A stretch of 64,000 nt of DNA from Schistocephalus solidus (Eukaryota; Platyhelminthes; Cestoda; Diphyllobothriidea; Diphyllobothriidae). Shown piece after piece: positions 60,205-64,000 of the stretch. The position numbers and the translations under genes are program-made. The stretch covers positions 1 to 64,000 of the forward strand of contig WEDG01001430.1 of the NCBI GenBank assembly GCA_017591395.1. The letters are read 5' to 3'. How positions within the stretch are numbered: the first letter of the stretch is position 1; each line of letters starts with the position of its first letter. The notes beneath the pieces were generated by a model. The model did not search any database and was not told the origin of the DNA. It saw only the letters and a list, made by a program, of their open reading frames with translations.

Positions 60205-60480
60205 TGCTCTCTCACTCCGTGGGATCCGAGCCAGGTGTGGTGGTACGCCCAGGGGCGGCTGCGGCCGGGCCAGCCTTCCACTAACAGTCTTCTTGACTCT
60301 GTCATGACACCGGGCTCAGGTGGGGGAGGAGGAGAGATTGCGGTAGCTGCAGCGCGAGGCTACTATCACTTAAAACTAATCCAAGCGCAAGTCACCGTCC
60401 CTGCACCACCATTCTATGAAGCATACGGTGGATATCGTCGGACTACGACGGTCGAACTGTCGGGTCTTTCGCAAATTTTT
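60205..60480 (+). mobile_element. LINE 3'-tail distal part
   Basis: Very similar to the copy at 78-345: 'ctcactccgtgggatccgag', 'tcttcttgactctgtcatg', 'accgggctcaggtgggggag', 'ctatcacttaaaac', 'gcgcaagtcaccgtccctgc', then 'acgacggtcgaactgtcgg'. It begins inside the tail and ends near 60480. It lies inside the big TEAD intron, antisense to the gene. Confidence 0.7.
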
Positions 60481-61924
60481 TAGGATTCCGTTTTGTTTTC
60501 ATGTAAGCTTCCTGAGTTTGTCAGCAATTAGTGACCGAAATGCAGTTCATGCATCGAAAGACACCTTGTAAGAGCCATTGCCAATTTTGTGGAAATAGGT
60601 AGAGTGAGCACCACACATTCCAGCTGGATATCAACTCAAGGCTCTCATCTGCAAAAGAGTTGTACACTTCAAATTCAAAAACTATAGAAAATTCTTTCAA
60701 CAAACCCCTTAACGTGGCTAATTGCGTTCCCAGCAATTCCATTACATGCTTGCCTGACGATGTCCGACAAATTTTAAACTTTGGGAACCAGTCCATTACG
60801 TCAGCTGAGAGATAAAAGCTGTCAGAATTATATTAGCTGTCTGTTAAAGGAAATACCAGTCAAGTACATAAGCATGCAGAAAGTACAGACGGGGTTAAAA
60901 AAGTTTCCCTCACATTCTGCTACTAGCTTTTTGCCCAGAGGCTCCATGGACCTTCAGACAATGAATAATTGATTGACAAAATAATGACTGTCGGAAACAG
61001 TGTGTCAATGCTTCATAGAGCCGTTTGGCAAGCGTGAATCGGAAGTAGCGCTTACACCTTAGGACCCTATTTCAGATAAACCATACAAGGAGCATATTTG
61101 TAGTCCTGTTCGGTTACTTAAGATGAAACGATTACTGAAGCTTCAAGTTATTTCTGAGACCGTATATATAAATCGATCAGGGCTTTATGTCGGACTAAAA
61201 TTATTCAGGCCAGACAAGAAGCTGAACTAACCTGTTTCCAGACAGAACCATACAAATCCGAGCAAAAGTAATTTATGTTGACCCCCAAACTTTTAACTCA
61301 GATGTGAAAATCCGTCCGTCAGCAATTCGACTACGGGTCAGCATCGCATCGCATGCAACCACGTGCCATGAGCGTGGGAGTCGATAATCTTGAACGGCAC
61401 GCAGGCGCAGAGCAATGGCATAGTAACTGCGACTGCAAAATCTGGCTGGTCAGACAAGTATCGCAGCACGTGCAACTGCCTGCGATACACTCGGAAGCTG
61501 CCAATTGTGATAGGCATTTAGTGGCTTAGCAACCACATCCTGTAAATACTGCAAAACCTGGGCAATCCAATGCCCCTATACCCAATACCCCTCGGATGAT
61601 GGATTCAAGTGATAGTTCGAAACCTCAGACTAATAAAGGTCTTGTTCCAGTGATCTTGTCTCCTTCTTGGCGACTACTTCCTGGAACTCGTCTCTTCGCT
61701 TCTATTAACAATCACTGATGTCAGTAGCACAGGGAGTACTGATAAACGTTCGGAATCGAAGGTAACGTGCACAGTTCAAATGGGCTACATGTTGCTAGGA
61801 ATAATTTTTTGAAAATCATCGGTGTTTTCAAACCCGTTTCAGGCAAGTGAGGCCGATTTAGACCTCGAAAATCAGGACAGGGTGACAGAAAGTTAAATGC
61901 ATTGCATGTCAGAAAGGTACTCAC

Positions 61925-62646
61925 TGCAGAAACCACATCCGGCGGGGTGGGAAGGGGATACTCCACAAAAGCGCACAACTCCACCAGACGAAGCTTCTCT
62001 GAGGCAATCGACCTATTAATCCACCGTCGTAAGCTCGGTTCCGGCGGCAGAGCTGGGCCATCCGCAGTACTGGTGATAGCTAGGGGCGGAGAGGTGTATT
62101 GGGAGACGGCTGCAACAGCAGCGGCCGTGGCGAAGTCTGACGGCATCATCTTTGCCAAAGCGGGCACTCGAGAATGCTCCGGAGCTAACGCAAGGCTCTG
62201 GGGACCTGATGGTACCGGTGGCGCCAATGGCAGCGGATTTCCCATCATGGCAAAATCTGCTTGCTCTGGCGAGGGAAAGAGGCGGGGCAGCTGGCTTACA
62301 CCGCCGCTGCCACCTCCGCCACCTAACGGGGACCCATTGGCTCCCAGGGCAGCTGCTGCGGCCGCGGCAGCTGCAGCTCTGTTGGGACCCATTAAACAGC
62401 CGGGTACCCCGGCTGCTGCGGCCGCAAGGAAGTAGGAGTTGGAGGTAGGAGTGGAGAGATCCTGTTTCAGGCGCGTTGATTGGTTCCTGGTAGCGGCGGC
62501 GGCGGCGGCGGATGAGGAGGCGGCTGCAGCAGCTGCTGCGGCCCGGAAGGCTGACTCCCGTGAGGCAGCCAACATGAGAGCAGCTGAGTCGAGCATGCCA
62601 TTGGCGTGGGGCAGACCTCCAAGCTCGGAGGTAGATGCTGCGAGAT
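61925..62646 (-). CDS. TEAD/Scalloped exon: poly-alanine linker and first YAP-binding strand
   Basis: On the minus strand, acceptor 'cttcccattctgacag' opens 240 codons (starting with two bases of a split codon, then LAASTSELGGLPHANGMLD), ending VVSA before donor GTGAGT. It codes several long Ala runs (up to ten), a Gly run, Ser/Pro-rich stretches, and then NRSIASEKLRLVELCAFVEY. Human TEAD1 has GRSIGTTKLRLVEFSAFLE at the start of its YAP-binding domain, so the last 30 codons fix the identity. The Ala/Pro/Gly part takes the place of the variable linker between the TEA and YAP-binding domains and is much longer in Ala runs than in vertebrates. Ala codons are mixed GCT, GCC, GCA and GCG. Frames on the + strand here are shadows. 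Confidence 0.92.
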
Positions 62647-63365
62647 CTGTCAGAATGGGAAGAGAAAGGCTCAGTTAACATGGTTGTTTGGTGCTTGGCT
62701 GCTGCTATGGTTCTTATTACAGCGTCTAGCTCTGATTTGTCTCGTCAAAAAGGCAGTAGAACATTGTTTGTCAAAAGCATTATTACCTGATAGGGCATAG
62801 GCATAAGAACGCCCCTTTCCACGTACTGCATGCGGCGTTGTGCTTAATTCCAGGCAGGTGTAATATTCCCGCATCCGTACTCAACTCTTAGCCATAGCCC
62901 TCATCTTACCATTTTACCCTAACCCTGACCTTAAGTATAACCCACATTTCTCTGGAATTTAACACAGCGCCACCTGTTCGCATGTCCTGTCGGCTGGGAG
63001 GGATAATTAAGCAACCCTTGTCGCCTGGTATATTAACTTTGACAGGTTTTGCTAAGAGTTGATCTAATTGGATCCACTGTCTATAAGCTTGGAAACTTGT
63101 GTGACCCTCTGTTCTACGATCAAGCGTTCTGGCCCTGATACTACTTATTCAATTGGTTTCACATTCGTCGGGCCCTCAAACTGTCAGACTAGCAGTAGCT
63201 TTTGGCAGTAGTATCTAGTATCTAGTTGTAGTAGTATCTAGTAGTATCTATTAGTAGTAGTAGTAGTAGTAGTATCTAGTATTCTTGAGCAACTAGCAGT
63301 ATCTAGCAGTAGTATCTAGTAGTAGTAGTAGTAGTATCTAGTAGTTTAAGTAGTAGATGTAGTCA

Positions 63366-63457
<92 letters not shown>

Positions 63458-64000
63458 TCTAGTAGTATCTAGTATTTTTGAGCGACTAACAGTAGCTCTC
63501 TCTCCGACTAGCAGTAGCTCTCTGTAGTTTAAAACATTTGACCATAAACTCCGGCGGCCAGTTGCGGTGATACTGAAGGACGAAAGGATGGCGTTGAAGA
63601 GAATGTCATCTTCGGTGGAGTGAGTGGCTGATAGCCATTTTGTCGCTGTCTTCTGACACCGAGATCTCAACCGAAAGTAAAGAACCCGCCTAGGGTAGTT
63701 AACCGTCTCGAGCTTTTGCAAAGTTATAAGTGCGCATTTGACATTACCGTTATAGTGGAAATCGGTTTCAACTAATATCAGACGCAGACGAACACTTGTT
63801 TCCTGCTAAATCTACTGGCAATCTTTTCAGGTGTAAATTATATAATAATCTCAAAAGGGAGCATGATATACGGGCATCAGGCAGGCCAGCTGAAGGGTAA
63901 AAAGTCAAAGAACTCCAATTAAATCCTGTTAAGGACCTTGACATTATATGATTAACGATTACGTGAAGCGATTTGTGCTTTCAAACCCGATAAAATCAAC
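62647..64000 (-). other. Upstream TEAD intron with trinucleotide repeats
   Basis: No TEA-domain exon is visible up to the window edge, so it should lie further right. A CCCTAA-like tract is at 62.90-62.95 kb, and interrupted (AGT)n repeats fill 63.2-63.5 kb. The poly-Tyr frame on the minus strand is a translation of that repeat, not a gene. Confidence 0.6.
63366..63457. repeat. (AGT)n trinucleotide repeat
   Basis: About 30 uninterrupted AGT units, inside a longer 63.2-63.5 kb zone where shorter AGT runs are mixed with 'agtatctagt' units. The regular interruption suggests stepwise expansion of an older 10-13 bp repeat. Confidence 0.95.

Larger units (their letters stand above)
34238..61924 (-). 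other. Large TEAD intron (about 27.7 kb)
   Basis: Donor GCA|GTGAGT at 61925 and acceptor at 34237 are both good and in phase. The interval contains no exon I recognise. It holds SINE, LINE-tail and 355-bp family copies listed separately, a 179-bp duplication at 37.6-38.0 kb, and CTAA-type tracts. The stretches 34.3-36.8, 38.3-40.6, 41.3-43.4, 45.4-49.4, 50.2-54.1 and 54.2-57.5 kb show only short unrecognised frames on both strands. A 77-codon frame at 36260-36493 (+) and a 97-codon frame at 52537-52830 (+) resemble no family I know. 49.5-49.9 kb may be another old dispersed repeat. Confidence 0.7.

Noticed and set aside
61902..62435. 177-codon + strand frame over the TEAD exon
   Set aside because: It is the antisense shadow of the Ala/Gly/Pro-rich TEAD exon; GC-rich repeats keep several frames open.
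63338..63721. Poly-tyrosine protein on the minus strand
   Set aside because: It is the translation of an (AGT)n/(ACT)n microsatellite, with no conserved domain around it.

Overview
The window looks like nuclear DNA of a tapeworm, most likely a diphyllobothriid cestode (Spirometra, Diphyllobothrium or Schistocephalus type). The grounds are two animal genes split by introns of several kb, AT-rich non-coding DNA full of (TA)n tracts, Penelope-like elements, and a LINE tail carrying the C2H2 finger string with the GHLRIHRTETGEPVPGAP-type spacer that I remember as very abundant in that group. The assignment rests on memory of these families, not on a database search.

Two host genes converge. On the + strand, three consecutive exons (1703-1899, 2663-2897, 8784-9158) encode the TPR and helical-hairpin part of STUB1/CHIP, the HSP70/HSP90 co-chaperone ubiquitin ligase. 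Splice sites and phases agree across all three. The first exon and the U-box exon(s) were not found. On the - strand, four exons (61925-62646, 34046-34237, 28441-28522, 26481-26620) encode the linker and YAP-binding domain of a TEAD/Scalloped transcription factor, the DNA-binding output of the Hippo pathway. The TEA DNA-binding domain should lie beyond the right edge, and the last coding exon was not located. One TEAD intron is about 27.7 kb, so much of the right half of the window is TEAD intron.

The rest is mobile DNA. From 9.5 to 14.9 kb there is a LINE 3' part, broken Penelope-like reverse transcriptase and GIY-YIG endonuclease fragments, and a 302-bp tandem array of a tRNA-derived SINE. 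From 19.2 to 21.4 kb there is a LINE 3' end with zinc fingers, and at 22.1-22.8 kb another Penelope fragment. Scattered SINE copies lie at 12.9, 23.4-24.0, 31.1, 37.1, 43.5, 44.3 and 58.4 kb. LINE tail copies lie at 0, 10, 19-20, 31.6, 36.9, 40.7 and 60.2 kb. A family of 355-bp units bordered by (TA)n lies at 32.6-33.6 and 43.8-44.3 kb.

The most interesting signal is that two unrelated repeat families each appear to carry a hammerhead self-cleaving ribozyme. In the 302-bp tRNA-like SINE, a CUGAUGA/GAAA core is closed by a six-pair stem I, and the tandem array ends within two bases of the predicted cleavage site. In the 355-bp (TA)n-bordered family, a CUGAGGA/GAAA core has a four-pair stem I and, in the best copy, a perfect five-pair stem II ending in the canonical G-C pair. 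Both have an 8-nt self-complementary stem III that cannot close as a hairpin, as expected of hammerheads that work as dimers. This suggests a tapeworm counterpart of the schistosome Sm-alpha SINE and of animal retrozymes or Penelope LTR ribozymes. All of this comes from reading by eye; no folding, alignment or search was run.
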